A stretch of 64,000 nt of DNA, from NCBI GenBank assembly GCA_013076295.1, contig RQOL01000729.1:5547949-5611948 (forward strand). The letters run 5' to 3'. The DNA comes from Sanderia malayensis. Lineage: Eukaryota; Cnidaria; Scyphozoa; Semaeostomeae; Pelagiidae. The position numbers and the translations under genes are program-made. The stretch's first letter is position 1, and each line of letters opens with the position of its first letter. This document shows, piece after piece, positions 10,552 through 21,354 of this stretch. The notes under the pieces are model-generated. The model had not been told where the DNA came from. It searched no databases and saw only the letters and a program-made list of their open reading frames with translations.

Positions 10552-10735
10552 GTGCTATCGTGGGTCTACGCTGGGAAAGGAATTATTTTCATTTTGAATT
10601 GCTTTTCAATGAAAATTTTTTAGTTTTAGTTTTCATTTTGTCTTGACTTTATTTTCAACTTTTTTGCATTTAATTTTTATTTCTTCTGCGAAAAAGCTTA
10701 TTTTTTATTTTTTAATTTTTTTTAATTTCTTTTGA
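10552..10735 (+). repeat. Inverted repeat partner of 3268-3440
   Basis: Reads TGTGCTATCGTGGGTCTACG, then the GGAATTATTTTCATTTTGAA block and a T-rich tail. It matches the minus strand of 3268-3440 with point differences and a short insertion (TTTAGTTTTAG). Confidence 0.6.
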
Positions 10736-11070
10736 AAATACCTCATGGCGGATCTCGGCCACCATAGTCGTCTGATAGCTGCAGCAATGGTTGAATTAAA
10801 TTTTAAATTTTTGGATGATAATCCAGATGGGCAACATTTCCCATGTCGCCTTGCAAGGCAGCCGATGAGGAAGCAGAAGGAATTATTTTTTTAATATTAT
10901 TGAGAATATCCAGACTCCAGAGAAAACACACGACCATAAAAACGAGTTCAAGCAATAATAAAATCAGATTAAAAAGGGGAAAGTCTCTAACGAAAAACGT
11001 GCTCACAGCATGAAGCTGAAACCTAAAACTAACTGTCTGTCAATCATTTTATAGAACGTGAGACATTATT

Positions 11071-11825
11071 ATGCTAACATTTTTGGAAAACCTTGCAGCC
11101 ATGGTAGTGGACAAATGTGTTCTACGGTGGGATAAGGTGGAAGCATTTCTTGGCAAAAACAATTCAGGAGCCTCACAACTTGTTGGCTCAAACAATTCAC
11201 ATAAAGAGAAAGCTAATACCTCTTTTCCCTGCAGACATCCTGGTTGCAAAAAGTCATTTAAATATGTTGGCAAGAGCCAACAACAGTATGAAGCACTTCA
11301 TTGCACAGACAATAACAAAAAAGAGAATGACAAGAAAGAAGAGCAAAATTCCCAAGAAGGAAGTAGTGATGATTTATACAATTACCAGATTGCTCTCCTG
11401 GAGTTTGGAGTGGTGGTAGAAAATTTTCATGATCCAGTTAGTGAAGGAGATGGGGACAGACTTCTGCATAATTGGAAATTTATGACGCTGTATATGCGCT
11501 TAAGTGTATGTACCTGCTATGCCAGGGAAATTGCCTTTTGTCTGATCAAGCAGCACAGGGCTAGTTTGGAACAGATTTTCCAAGAGTACAAGTGGCATTG
11601 ATGGTAATATCCTTCTTGGTATGGCGTTGGAACACATGAACAAGCTACTGAAAAATATTATCAGGATGTTAGGGCCCAATATATTAACAGACGAGCCATG
11701 GATCTTTATTGCAAAGCGTTAGCTACAAATAAAGAGATTATTGAAAGTTTGGACAAAAGCAGTGCTTTGATTTTCCAATCTGAGAAACACAAAGTTTCTA
11801 ACCAAAACTGTGACATGAAAAACTA
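11071..11825 (+). pseudogene. Zinc-finger / DUF6589-like transposon protein, truncated
   Basis: The frame 11071-11601 encodes 176 residues. FPCRHPGCKKSFKYVGKSQQ, then YEALH, forms one C2H2-type zinc finger (about residues 52-76), followed by a Lys/Glu-rich linker. DLYNYQIALLEFGVVVENFH and SEGDGDRLLHNWKFMTLYMR follow, which I recognise from DUF6589-type element proteins expanded in cnidarians and fish. After a frameshift at about 11590 the text resumes as NILLGMALEHMNKLLKNIIR and MLGPNILTDEPWIF. The long N-terminal part expected of the family is absent, so this is a 3' fragment. Function in transposition is presumed, not shown. The family assignment is from memory of its motif and should be checked by profile search. 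Confidence 0.55.
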
Positions 11826-11924
11826 ATAATGGAACTTGTTACAAATAATGCCTTACAAAGGTCCCAGGATATGACACACCAAATAATTCTTTATTGTCTT
11901 CTTTACATTCATTCCTCTATTTAA

Positions 11925-12115
11925 ATTAATTCTGCTCTAATTCCATTTATTCTTTCTACAATTTTATTTATTCCAACTTGGATTTTCATTTATTCTGTGC
12001 AGAATTTTATTTATTCATATTTCAATTGCAATTTATTCTGAGTTGATTTTCGTTTATTCTGACTTGAATTTTAATTTATTCTGACTTGATTTTTATTTAT
12101 TCATATCAGTTTTAA
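11925..12115 (+). repeat. Short tandem repeat with TTTATTCTGACTTGATTTT-like unit
   Basis: About seven imperfect copies of a unit of roughly 25 bases, of the form TTTATTCTGACTTGATTTT. It lies between the DUF6589-like remnant and the integrase-core gene, so it may be part of the terminal region of either. Confidence 0.7.
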
Positions 12116-12308
12116 TTCAGTTGCACTCTCGAAATTTTAAATATTCCCAGCTTTTCAAGCACATTATAGAACATACCAATTATGATGCATTGCGGTAAGA
12201 GATGAAAGGTGCACAAGATTTTCTGCTTTTCTTCAAATTTGGATCAAGAATTCTCGAAACAGTGTGGACAGTTTGTGCTGTACAATGTCGAACTGATAAA
12301 ATACTGTA

Positions 12309-13798
12309 ATGGCAACTATACGTAATCAACTAAGGGAGAGAAACGAGGTGGGATTGCATGCGTTTTTTGACCAGCTAAAGCAACTCTTTAGCCAGATCGT
12401 TCATGAAAATGAACATACATTACAAATCCCTTATGGTTCACTTGAGGATACGCTTCGCAGACTAGAAGATGCTGCAAGAAAATTGTGTTTATTGTTTGAG
12501 CATTCTTGTTTTGATGAAGGCAAAGTCCAACTTTCTGCAATCCCAGGCATGTTAAGAGATCTTCTCGGTCTTACACATAAAATATGTGAACGCTGTTTGT
12601 ACTTGTGTACAGATGAAGAAATCTCACCAGTTTCATATGTGACCCAAACTATAAACCATGTTGAGAGTCCTGGACGTCCGCACGTGGAAATTTCAAAAGA
12701 ACAGTTAGAATTTTTAAGGTCATTGCAGTTCACTTGGAAAAGAATTGCAAAACTACTTGGTGTCAGTGTGTCCACCATTACAAGAAAAAGGAACATATAC
12801 CAACTTGAAGAAGAATTACCAGAATGGTCGCAATTATCAGATGACGAACTTGACGAAGTAGTTCAAGAAATCAGGACTTCAAAACCAAACATTGGAGAAC
12901 GTAGGCTGGTTGGTGCTCTAAGAAGTCGGGAATTCGAATTCAGCGTAGAAGAGTCGGTTGTGCCCTGAGGTGGTGACCTGCCATATTTCGACGAAAATAG
13001 TCTGTGCCCTGCCCTAATGCGTTATGGCAAATAGATGGGAGCCATAAATTGGTTAGATATAGATTCATCATACATTGTTGCGTTGATGGGTATTCCCGAC
13101 TCTTGATTTACGCTCATTGCGTTGATAACAACAGGGCCGACACAGTTCTTGATCTATTACAGAAAGGTGTATCAAATTATGGTTGGCCATCAAGGGTTCG
13201 AAGCGACCATGGCAAGGAGAACTTTGGGGTGGCTAAATATATTCTGGAAATGACGGGTACAGATCGTGGTAGTATTATAACGGGAAGTATGGTCCGTAAC
13301 ACCCGAGTTGAAAGGATCCACAAAGATGTGTATGCTGGGGTATTGTGCCTCTATGCTGTGATTTTCAGTGAGTCATAGGATACTGGAGCTTGATCCTTTA
13401 AATGATGTTCAGTTGTTTGCTCTTCACTCGGCATTCAAAACAAAATCAATGAATCATTGCAAGAATTTGTGCAACAATGGCAACATCACCCTTTGTCTAC
13501 GGAGCGCAACCTTTCCCTTTATCAGCTGTTTACATCTGGAATTTTAGAAAACTGGAAATCGGAATTGACGGCCATGGATAGTTTTGCCTCTGAAGATGAC
13601 ATCTTGACATTTGGCATTGACGATTATGAAATTAACGTGAATGATGATGACTACCAAGTTTCAGTTCCAGAGTTCAATTTTGATTTGGACACTAATGAGA
13701 TTGCATTTGTCCAGGAAACCTTAAACCAAGCCAATGAAGATGGCATTGCTGCTTATTTACATTGCTTGAATATGTTACAGGACATTCTTAATGAGTAA
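12309..13798 (+). pseudogene. DDE integrase-core transposase, frameshifted
   Basis: Starts at an ATG at 12309. The N-terminal 219 residues include GRPHVEISKEQLEFLRSLQF and a helix-turn-helix, WKRIAKLLGVSVSTITRKRN (about residues 139-158). After a frameshift near 12930 and stops near 12967 and 12997, the catalytic core follows: ALWQIDGSH (Asp codon at 13034-13036), SRVRSDHGKE (Asp at 13205-13207) and NTRVERIHKDV (Glu at 13310-13312), a DDE triad with 34 residues between the last two. Another break at 13378 precedes the C-terminal part (13457-13798), with LQEFVQQWQHHPLSTERN and an acidic tail. This matches the rve-like integrase-core proteins common in cnidarian and fish genomes. It converges on the HECT-like gene. 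Retained catalytic residues suggest recent decay. Confidence 0.75.
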
Positions 13799-14192
13799 CC
13801 TCTGTCAATAACAATATCGAAAGTTCAAATACATGAATGAAACAAATAAAATCAACTGTATTTCACGGTATAGAAAATATAACTTCGCATTTAGATTTGC
13901 AAAACTACAAATAACGAACTTGACAGTATTTCAAAAACGGTTCATTTCACCGAATTGAGTATAATAATAACAATAACAAAAGTACAACTAAGTATACTGG
14001 TAATGCCCAACTGTTCTAAAAGCATAACGAACATATTGACCAACTGTTCTTATAACATAGCGAAATCTCAGGATGAGGAAAACTAGAAAAAAATGAAATT
14101 ATACAGTATATAACTTCAAGCTGGTAAGGCCTTGCATTGTGCTACACCAAAAATGCACACAAAGTAAGTTAGAGCTGCAACAGAAACTCAAT

Positions 14193-15305
14193 CTAGATAA
14201 GATCCATGTAAATATCCTGCTGCCTGACAAGCTCACTGAATTCTTTTCTGAAGTCAAAGTAATCATCATACGTGGAAGGCAATTCAATCACACTACACAC
14301 ACTACTAGGGTTGTAAATGTGATGTGGACTACTAGGGTTGTAAATGTGATGTGGATTAAATCATTAATGAGGACATCAGGTCCTGTACACAACCTCAAAA
14401 AGTTTCTCAGAAACCGGTCATCAAGACCTTTCAACCATCTCTTCAAATGAGCAAAACTTTCTGCTTCCGCTGAATTACCAGGACTGGCATCTAGCATTCT
14501 GCATACCTTAGTAGCTGTTTGCAATAATGCCACAAAATGTGCTTGTAGTTCCTCTTTTGTAGGGAAATATGACCGTAGCGGTGTCAAGATTTTCTGCCAG
14601 CATGATGCAGCATATTTAGGCTTTTGAACAAGCTCTTGATGTGCAAGCTCCACAAGGACATCGAGCATTACTCTCAGTCACAACCTTTTCACAATCAAAT
14701 GCAGACAGGAATTCCATAACATCATCTTCATCCAATAAAATTTCATTGGCAATTATCTTATCAATAATGACAGCCTCTGCTTTACTGACATAATTCTTGA
14801 AAGAATCCAAATACATTTTCTCTGTAATAGATTCCTCTCCATATAATATAGACAAAAGAAATACCACGGAGAGCTGAATTGAGAAATATTGCTCTTGAAT
14901 GAAACCATGAAGAAGTATCCTTGCTACAGCTTGCCAATGTGTTCTCCTCATGTCATGCCTGATGCAAGGGGCTCGTTCTCCCTCTCCCAGCATCATACTG
15001 ATATAACTTTCTCTCCAAAACAGAGAGAGTGCATCACGTAAGACCCCATCATCTTCCCCTTTTTCTTCATTCCCGTGATCATTTATCATTTTGACCTTGA
15101 TGGAACTTTTCATTATATCTTCACACAAATGAGCTTCTAGAAGTTCTTTGCGAATGTTGCTTCTATGTAGGGTGAGTACTTTGTGTGACTCTGGATCAAG
15201 ATGAAAAATTTCTTCTGTATTTAAACAATGTGCACCTGATAAGCCATGTTGTTCTGTTGTTTGTAACTGCACTGCCATTGTTGAAGCATCATCTGATTGT
15301 TCCAA
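14193..15305 (-). pseudogene. HECT-like ubiquitin-ligase protein linked to the integrase-core element
   Basis: The frame starts at an ATG at 15305 and encodes GEDDGVLRDALSLFWRESYI and ILLHGFIQEQYFSIQLSVVF, typical of the divergent HECT (G2E3-like) domains found next to integrase-core proteins. A frameshift at about 14660 leads to 14668-14288, with FLRLCTGPDVLINDLIHITF of the HECT C-lobe. Another shift near 14300 leads to VCSVIELPSTYDDYFDF, where the Cys stands where the catalytic Cys of the C-lobe is expected, and ends with a stop at 14193-14195. A 27-bp tandem duplication lies just before that Cys. An intact HECT would transfer ubiquitin from E2 to substrate through this Cys; this copy is broken. 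It faces the integrase gene with about 400 bp between the stops. Confidence 0.65.
14301..14354. repeat. 27-bp tandem duplication inside the HECT C-lobe
   Basis: Two identical 27-bp units (14301-14327 and 14328-14354), beginning ACTACTAGGGTTGTAAATGT. On the coding minus strand this is an in-frame duplication of nine residues (HITFTTLVV twice), immediately before the segment with the presumed catalytic Cys. Confidence 0.9.
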
Positions 15306-15779
15306 ATTAACTACTGGCGACCCTGTATTTGAGACTGTTGCTCTATGAAGCGCCTAAGGGAAAATTACAATTGCTTAAAACAGACAAAATAGCAAATTAT
15401 AAAAAACATATATAAATTATAAAATATAGTAACTTGTTGAGGTTAACAGCAGACAAAAGTGTTGATATTTCCTTAAAATTGCAGATAGAATGACTCTTAC
15501 AATAAATATAACAATAAAACAATTTGTTTACTGAGTAAAGAATGAGAATAGTGTTTAAAACGCATTCACCGTGCCCTAACGGGGAATGAGTAAGAATGTT
15601 CGCAGTGAAAGTCTGAAACAACGGTAATAAGGGCAACAATTCATTCACCAATAAATTTTGTGTGTCGAATGAGAAAAACAAAAGTTAGACTACTCGTTTT
15701 AAAACAAAAACGCACGTAGCTGTAGCAATAAATTTTGCCAGTTACAGTCTGAGTCTATGTGGAAGGGGAAGAAGCAATC
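15306..15779. other. Probable upstream region of the HECT gene; nothing else seen
   Basis: AT-rich stretch upstream of the ATG at 15305 on the minus strand. It may hold the promoter or outer end of the integrase/HECT element. No terminal inverted repeat was found to match the region before 12309. Confidence 0.4.
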
Positions 15780-16287
15780 TCAGCAATAAAAATCTGTTAG
15801 AATAGCAAAGTGACAAAAAATTGCACACTCGATTCCGAAATGGAAATTATACAACATGGTCACGTAATCGATCTTTCCAGAAGCATGACAACATGCAGAC
15901 TCAATAATTGTCAGGGGGTCGCATGGCACAATGTGTTTTATTCGACTCGATGCTTTAGTATGCGAGGAAACTCGGGACATCTCCCCCTCGCACGCAAAAA
16001 AAAAGCAGAGGCACGGCAGGATTTGACAGAGTACGTGAAGCAGACTTCAGATGAAAACAAAGGGCGGAAGGATTTTCGAAGTACAAAATTGGAAATATCT
16101 GAAAAACGAAATCGAACTTTGAAAAAAGAGAAAGCATTTGCAAATATACACGGTACGGGGAAGATATGTGAGTGATTTTGGAAAAGAACAGAGCTGCCAG
16201 GTCGGAGAAAGCCTGTCGGGACGGCCCTTCGCTGGGGGGCTGGAGGCCTTTGAACCCAGTTTCCGTCACGGCTGGGATTTTAGGTAA
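15780..16287 (-). mobile_element. Helitron-like family B, 5' fragment (B3)
   Basis: On the minus strand, starting near 16287, the sequence follows the first 500 bases of B2 (53454 onward). The order is the same: a CCAAAG/GGCCT block, ACCGTGTATATTTGCA, the GATATTTCCAATTTT block, CCGCCCTTTGTTTT, TTTGCGTGCGAGGGGGA, and GCGACCCCCTGAC near 15915. It is diverged from B1 and B2, so it is an older insertion, and only the 5' part is present. A LINE fragment follows directly on its outer side. Confidence 0.65.
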
Positions 16288-16487
16288 TTGTGATCTTTGA
16301 ACAACAGATTGGTTTTCAAAAAAATAAGTCCACTTCACTGGCCATCCTAGATTTATATAATAAACTTGTTACTGCCATTGAAAATAAACAATATGCATGT
16401 TGCATCTTTTTAGATCTTGCAAAAGCATTTGATACTGTGGATCATGACATCTTGCTAAAAAAAAGTGATTATTACCAGAAAGGGTAA
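16288..16487 (+). pseudogene. LINE reverse transcriptase fragment
   Basis: The frame gives QIGFQKNKSTSLAILDLYNK and CCIFLDLAKAFDTVDHDILL, the conserved RT blocks 2 and 2a/3 of CR1/L2/Jockey-like non-LTR retrotransposons, including the first catalytic Asp in FLDLAKAFD. Both ends are cut: by the B-family fragment on the left and by the Gypsy element on the right. Confidence 0.85.
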
Positions 16488-16683
16488 TGCCTGGGGTTTC
16501 TGGCCCTGGATGGACTGGGATACCTTGACTTTAGGGTAAGACACAAGGCTTCAAGAGATTATGATGAGCAACAAGAGATTTTCCCATGGACAATGTTAAC
16601 CGGTAATTAACCCCATCTCTTGACTCTGTTCTGTAAGGGCCAGTCCATCGTTTACCGAATTTCCAATGCTTGGGGCGCCAAAG

Positions 16684-17703
16684 TCAGACTGTCTGTTCTG
16701 ACTCAAAGGGCTGCCAGTCTCTCTTACTCTTGTTGTCATACTCGGAAGCTTGCTTAGATCTAGCATTGACTAAATTACGCTGTGCAAGCTGATTCGAGTG
16801 GCTAAGAGCTTTCCTCAATGACTGACCATAATTTGACTGGCTGGTAGGATTTCGTAGGGGAACAGCCAACTCAACTTCGATAGGCATTCGAGCTGGGTGT
16901 CCAAATACCATCTCATAGGAAGAAATACCTGTTGACTTGTGAACACTTGTGTTATATGCGAAAACTGCTTGGGCTACCCAATCATCCCAATCAACATTAT
17001 GTTCTGAAACAAAGTTAGATATGGTACTTTGAAGGGTACAATTTTGTCTCTCTACAAGTCCATCACATTGAGGATGATAGGCAGTGGTACGGGTCTTTTT
17101 GATGCCCATCAACCCGTATATTTCACGCATTAGTATGCTATCAAAATTGTGATCCTGGTCGGAATGGAGAACTGTATGTGGGCCAAAACGAGAAAAAACA
17201 TGAGACACAAGAATATTAGCTACAGTCGACGCTTTCTGATCGGGAGTAGGGAATGCTTCACACCATTTGGTGAAGTGGTCCATGAGCACAAGTATGTGTT
17301 TGTTGCCGCACAATGTTTCCTTAATAGGCCCCATATAGTCCATAGCCCAAAAAACGAATGGCTCGCTAATCTGAATGGGTTGTAAAGGGGCCTTGGTGTT
17401 TTGTGGATTCTGCTTAATTTGGCTACATTCAGGACAGCTTTGAATAAATGATTTAATTGATGCATGCATTTGAGGCCAAAAGAACCGCTCTTTAGCCCTG
17501 CAGATAGTGCGAGTAATACCCATGCGACCCCCAGAGGGGCTGTATGGACTATGGAGGACACCATTTACTAAGTTTTGAGGCACAACCACAACATTATTGG
17601 GAAAAAAGCTATTAGGGTCTATTGATTTCATTAATAAGCCACGATCCACAAAAGGTTGTCCCAACAGGACCAATATGACGACAAGTGTTGATGTTTGGAC
17701 CAC
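16684..17703 (-). pseudogene. Gypsy integrase
   Basis: This open frame reads away from 17703 and ends at about 16684. The N-terminal zinc module is present in part (SCPECSQIKQ, Cys pair). The catalytic core shows FWAMDYMGPI (Asp), HTVLHSDQDHNFDS (Asp) and CDGLVERQN (Glu), a complete DDE set. NTSVHKSTGISSYEMVFGHP follows, typical of the Gypsy integrase C-terminal region. It is out of frame with the RNase H part, so a frameshift lies near 17720. Confidence 0.9.
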
Positions 17704-19300
17704 ACAAATGATGGGGGCCGAGGGAAGTCCTGTTCTTTCACTTCAATGACCTTCAAATATTGGGGTCTTGGTGTTGAGCTGTGTACAAATCTGTGTCTGG
17801 GATAAGACCAACAAAGCAGTTGACAGGGTTGTTCGTGGAATGGTTAGGTGGTTCAGAGAGAGAAGGGGAACATCTATCATTTAAGCCAGAGAGAGCGTCT
17901 GCATTTTGGTTTGAGGCCCCGGGATGGTGTGAAACAACAAAATCAAATTCTTGGAGGGTCACAATCCATCTAGAGATTCTACCTTTAGCTTGGATAGAAT
18001 GTAGCCACTTCAAAGCTCTATTATCAGTAATGAATTGAAACTGACAGCCTAAAAAATATACACGAAAATTTTCAGTTGCAAATACAACAGCCAATGCTTC
18101 TTTCTCCATTGCTGTGTAATTTTGTTCTCGATTTCTCAGAGTTCGACTGGCATATGATATGACCCTTTCATGGCCTGAGTCATCAAGCTGGGTTAAGACA
18201 GCAGCAAGCCCAACATGTGATGCGTCAGTTTGTAGGATAATGGTCTTGTTCAAGCAAGGGTAGGCTAAAATAGGTGCTGAGCAGAGGCAGGTTTTGAGGT
18301 ATTCAAACGCTTTTTGGGTGATATCTGTCCATAGAAATCGAGTAGCGTTTTTAGTGAGGGCCATTAGGGGAGAGGCAATGGTGGCAAAGTCCGGTATAAA
18401 CCGCCTGTAGTAGCCTGCAAGTCCCAGAAAGGATCATAGCTCCTCTAGGGAAGAAGGGGTTGGGATGTCTTGAATTGCCTTAACCTTTTTGGGGTCAGTA
18501 AGGATGCCGTCTTTAGAAATAATATGCCTTAAATAAGCAACCTCGTGTGAGCCAAATGAACACTTCGAAGCTTTAACACAGAGATTTTGCTCTTGAAAAC
18601 GTTGCAAAACAGATTTCAAACGATCCCAATGCTGGTTGATATCTTTGGAAAAAACAATTACGTCATCAAAATAGCACAAACAAGTTTCGTAGCGGAGACC
18701 AGATAGGACAACACTTATGGCCCGTGAAAAGGTAGCCGGGGCAGTGGATAGGCCATATGGCATGCGAAAAAATTCATATAAACCAGTAGGTGTCATGAAA
18801 GCTGTTTTCTCCCTATCTTCTGGGTCTACACTGACTTGCCAATATCCGCTGCGAAGATCCAAGGTAGTAAAGACGTTATACCCATTTAAGGCGTCCAGTA
18901 AGTCATCAATTCGAGGCAAGGGAATAGCGTCATGCTTAGTTGCTAAATTTAATTTCCAATAATCAATACAAAATCGATAAGACCCATCCTTTTTCTTGAC
19001 AAGGAGAATTGGAGAAGACCAGGGGCTTGTGCTAGGTTTGATAACACCTTGGGTAAGCATGTCATGAACTTGCTTGTCAACCTCACCTCAGTAGTGATAG
19101 AGGAGGCATCGAGGGTGTTGATGGATCGGAGGGGAATCACCTGTGTTTATCTTATAAGAAGTCACTGTAGTGTGGCCTAAGCCATTGTTAAACACATCTG
19201 GAAATTCAAGCAAAGTCTGGAACAACTGATTACGATCATTGCTAGATAAACTAGAGCTCACAGCTGTCTCTAATTCTTGCAATGTGCAAGGGTCCATGCA
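17704..19300 (-). pseudogene. Gypsy reverse transcriptase and RNase H
   Basis: From about 19297 the reading frame covers the pre-RT region (DRNQLFQTLLEFPDVFNNGL) and, after an in-frame stop at 19088, the RT. RT motifs include WSSPILLVKKKDGSYRFCID, TTLDLRSGYWQV and CYFDDVIVFSKD (the catalytic box, with FDD). An in-frame stop at 18434 is followed by the RNase H: ILQTDASHVGLAAVLTQLDD (catalytic Asp), AMEKEALAVVFATENFRVYF (Glu) and FITDNRALKWL (Asp). The two stops each look like single-base changes in an otherwise continuous frame. Confidence 0.9.
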
Positions 19301-19309
19301 TGCCGTTGG

Positions 19310-19774
19310 AGTGAACGGAACCGCTGAGCGAATGACGCCATCGTGGCCAAGGTTGGCGTAGGATCAGATTCCAACAATTTCAATTGTAGTTCTTCTGGCA
19401 CCTTTAAAGAACTGTTGGCGTAGTAAGGCATCAAAAGCCGGTCCAGATAAATCCGGTTCAGCGTTCCGAAGTGATTCTTTCAAACGCCAAAGGAAGAGTG
19501 TGGGATCTTCTGCGGGGCGAAGGCGATGGTTTTCAAACTCTTGATAATACCACTCACGGTCACTGGGAGGGCAAAAACACTTGTGCAGGCTGGCGACCAA
19601 GCTGTCCAGAGATGTTTCATAATATGTGGCAGTCGGACCATCGAGAAAGGCTGGAAGCTTTAGGAGTTGCGCTTCGGTATTCCATTTGTTAGCAGCAGCA
19701 CATCGCTGAAACTGACGAATCCAGACACCAAAATCCCCATAAGTAAAAGGAGTTGGTAAAATGCTTGAAGCCAT
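19310..19774 (-). pseudogene. Gypsy gag fragment fused to the pre-RT region
   Basis: The likely gag start is the ATG at 19774 (MASSILPTPFTYGDFGVWIR). The frame shows typical capsid-like text: FLDGPTATYYETSLDSLVAS, then YYQEFENHRLRPAEDPTLFL. A frameshift near 19375 continues as LESDPTPTLATMASFAQRFR. Directly after this the sequence enters the pre-RT region. The zinc knuckle and the aspartic protease expected between gag and RT are absent, so an internal deletion joined the two. Confidence 0.75.
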
Positions 19775-19794
19775 ACCTGTGCTCCTGTAACCAA

Positions 19795-19990
19795 TTTGTA
19801 GCACGGCTGGGTAAAGCAGGCATAACTCAAGAGAACACAAGATGTTGCTTGCTCGAGAACAATCATTCAACTAGCTACTATTACTAGCAATAGTAATTAC
19901 TATGGTGCCCCACTAGTTTCTGCATTAAAAATAATAATCACATAGCAGTGGTTGATATGAAAACATTAATAAAACACACCAGAAGAAGAA
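19795..19990 (-). repeat. Possible 5' LTR end and primer-binding region
   Basis: On the minus strand the sequence before gag ends ...CGTGCTACA, followed by TTGGTTACAGGAGCACAGG just before the gag ATG. A TGG-bearing stretch at this place is where a primer-binding site is expected. Without a second copy the LTR cannot be confirmed, and its outer limit is a guess. Confidence 0.25.
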
Positions 19991-20232
19991 TGAAGGGAAG
20001 GGATAACGAAGAAAGAAACAGTAAAATAGATATATAACTTCAAAATGTAATTGAAAGAAGTAAAATGTGCAAATACTTTGTAAAAATGTTTAATAAGAAG
20101 GAAAATTGTCAAGAAATCTAACGTTTGATATAAAAATATTCAAAATGAACTGGTTTTCCATTATGCAGACGAAGAGTATAATATAAATATATGAAAATTT
20201 GTTTTGTAATGAGGTAATTTTGGGACGACTGC

Positions 20233-20367
20233 ACTTTAGCGGACCAGCCCTGCAAGTTGAATTGAATTGCGAATTGAAAATTGCCTATGGTCCCGAAAGG
20301 GACGTTGCCAATTAGCAGCAATTCAATTCATCTTCCTATTAGGTAATGAAACCTGGTCCGCTAAAGT
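20233..20367. mobile_element. Small MITE with 15-bp inverted ends
   Basis: Perfect 15-bp inverted repeats, ACTTTAGCGGACCAG at 20233-20247 and its complement at 20353-20367, enclose 105 bases. There is further internal symmetry (TTGAATTGAATTG near 20257 against CAATTCAATTCA near 20322, and GGTCCCGAAAGGGAC in the middle). No coding capacity is present. The family is not identified and the target duplication is not clear. Confidence 0.75.
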
Positions 20368-21354
20368 ATAGACAAGCCGTAATTTTTATGTCTAATTATC
20401 GTTGTCAAAAATAATTAAATTGATCATATCACTGACGACCACTGTCACTGACCATTCTTCAAAGTTTTCAAATACAAAATAGTGGTAATGTGCAAAAATT
20501 GTTTTCATTGAAAAATGTTATTGTTGTATAATTTTCAATTCCATGAAGTAGACAAAGTTCTGATGGCTGTTAGTTGAAACTTTATGTATAATTAAACACA
20601 AATAACCAATATTTATTTATGGGAATGTAAAATAATGTAATAAAGGAATATAATTTTTTTTGTGTCCAGCACAAAAATCAAGTCTTTCATCACAGCGAGC
20701 AGATATAACAATGTACAAGTTACAATATTCAAAATTTGTAAAATAGAAATATTAATCATTAAATATGCTTCTCTCAATGGGTTCATAAAGGTTGAACTTT
20801 TTTTGAAAATTTTCAGTTGAAGTTCCAAGTGCCAATAGAAATTCAAAGTGCCAATAGAAATTCAAATTGGACCAGTTTGTAAAAGTTTTTTCTAAAGGTC
20901 TTCCTTTGTACTCAAATTAGTAAAAGCATATAAAAGAAATGGGAAGTTGATAATGCTACAAATTTTGCATCACATGGATAGACTTCAGGCCTGGCCATTT
21001 GAGAATAAAGTCACATCTTTCAATCTTTTCCATGTTCCCCTCAAATACAAATTGCTCTCCTTACGACTTATGTCTTGCAGTTTTCAGTGAATCTATACAA
21101 ATATGACTGCTGTGGACTTTAATGAGGAGAGCAATTTGCTGCTACCCTGCTAAAAATGTTATGGCAAGGCCTGAGCCTTATTGCAAAAATATTTATCACA
21201 ATAAAGCATGTATATAGAATTTATTGTAAAACAGCACGAGAATCAAAGTTATTGCAATTATATAATCCATGTTTGTCCTTAATCTGCACTCTCAGCAACA
21301 CTTTTGTGATAAACGATTTTTGTTATGATTCTTTTGGCGTTGTTGACTTGAAAG
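20368..21354. other. AT-rich stretch, probably the 3' part of the Helitron
   Basis: No gene. Two exact copies of a 19-base unit (AAGTGCCAATAGAAATTCA) stand in tandem at 20827-20864. A 14-bp inverted repeat, CAAATTGCTCTCCT, at 21048-21061 is complementary to 21125-21138. The 3' end of the minus-strand Helitron should lie here, but I could not fix a CTRR end. Confidence 0.4.

Larger units (their letters stand above)
16490..19990 (-). mobile_element. Ty3/Gypsy LTR retrotransposon, truncated and internally deleted
   Basis: Minus-strand gag, RT, RNase H and integrase are in the normal Gypsy order. Only one end could hold an LTR; sequence like 19795-19990 does not recur before 16680, so the 3' LTR is missing. 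The boundary at about 16490 adjoins a LINE fragment. The coding parts are annotated separately. Several stops and frameshifts show that it is inactive. Confidence 0.85.

Noticed and set aside
1..10735. A Polinton/Maverick element suggested by long inverted repeats about 7-10 kb apart
   Set aside because: No DNA polymerase B, packaging ATPase, capsid or Polinton-type integrase is present between the repeats. The content is Harbinger, kinase-like and LINE remnants.
16490..19990. An infectious retrovirus-like element
   Set aside because: No envelope gene is seen, protease is missing, several stops and frameshifts are present, and only one possible LTR end is found. It is a dead Ty3/Gypsy copy.
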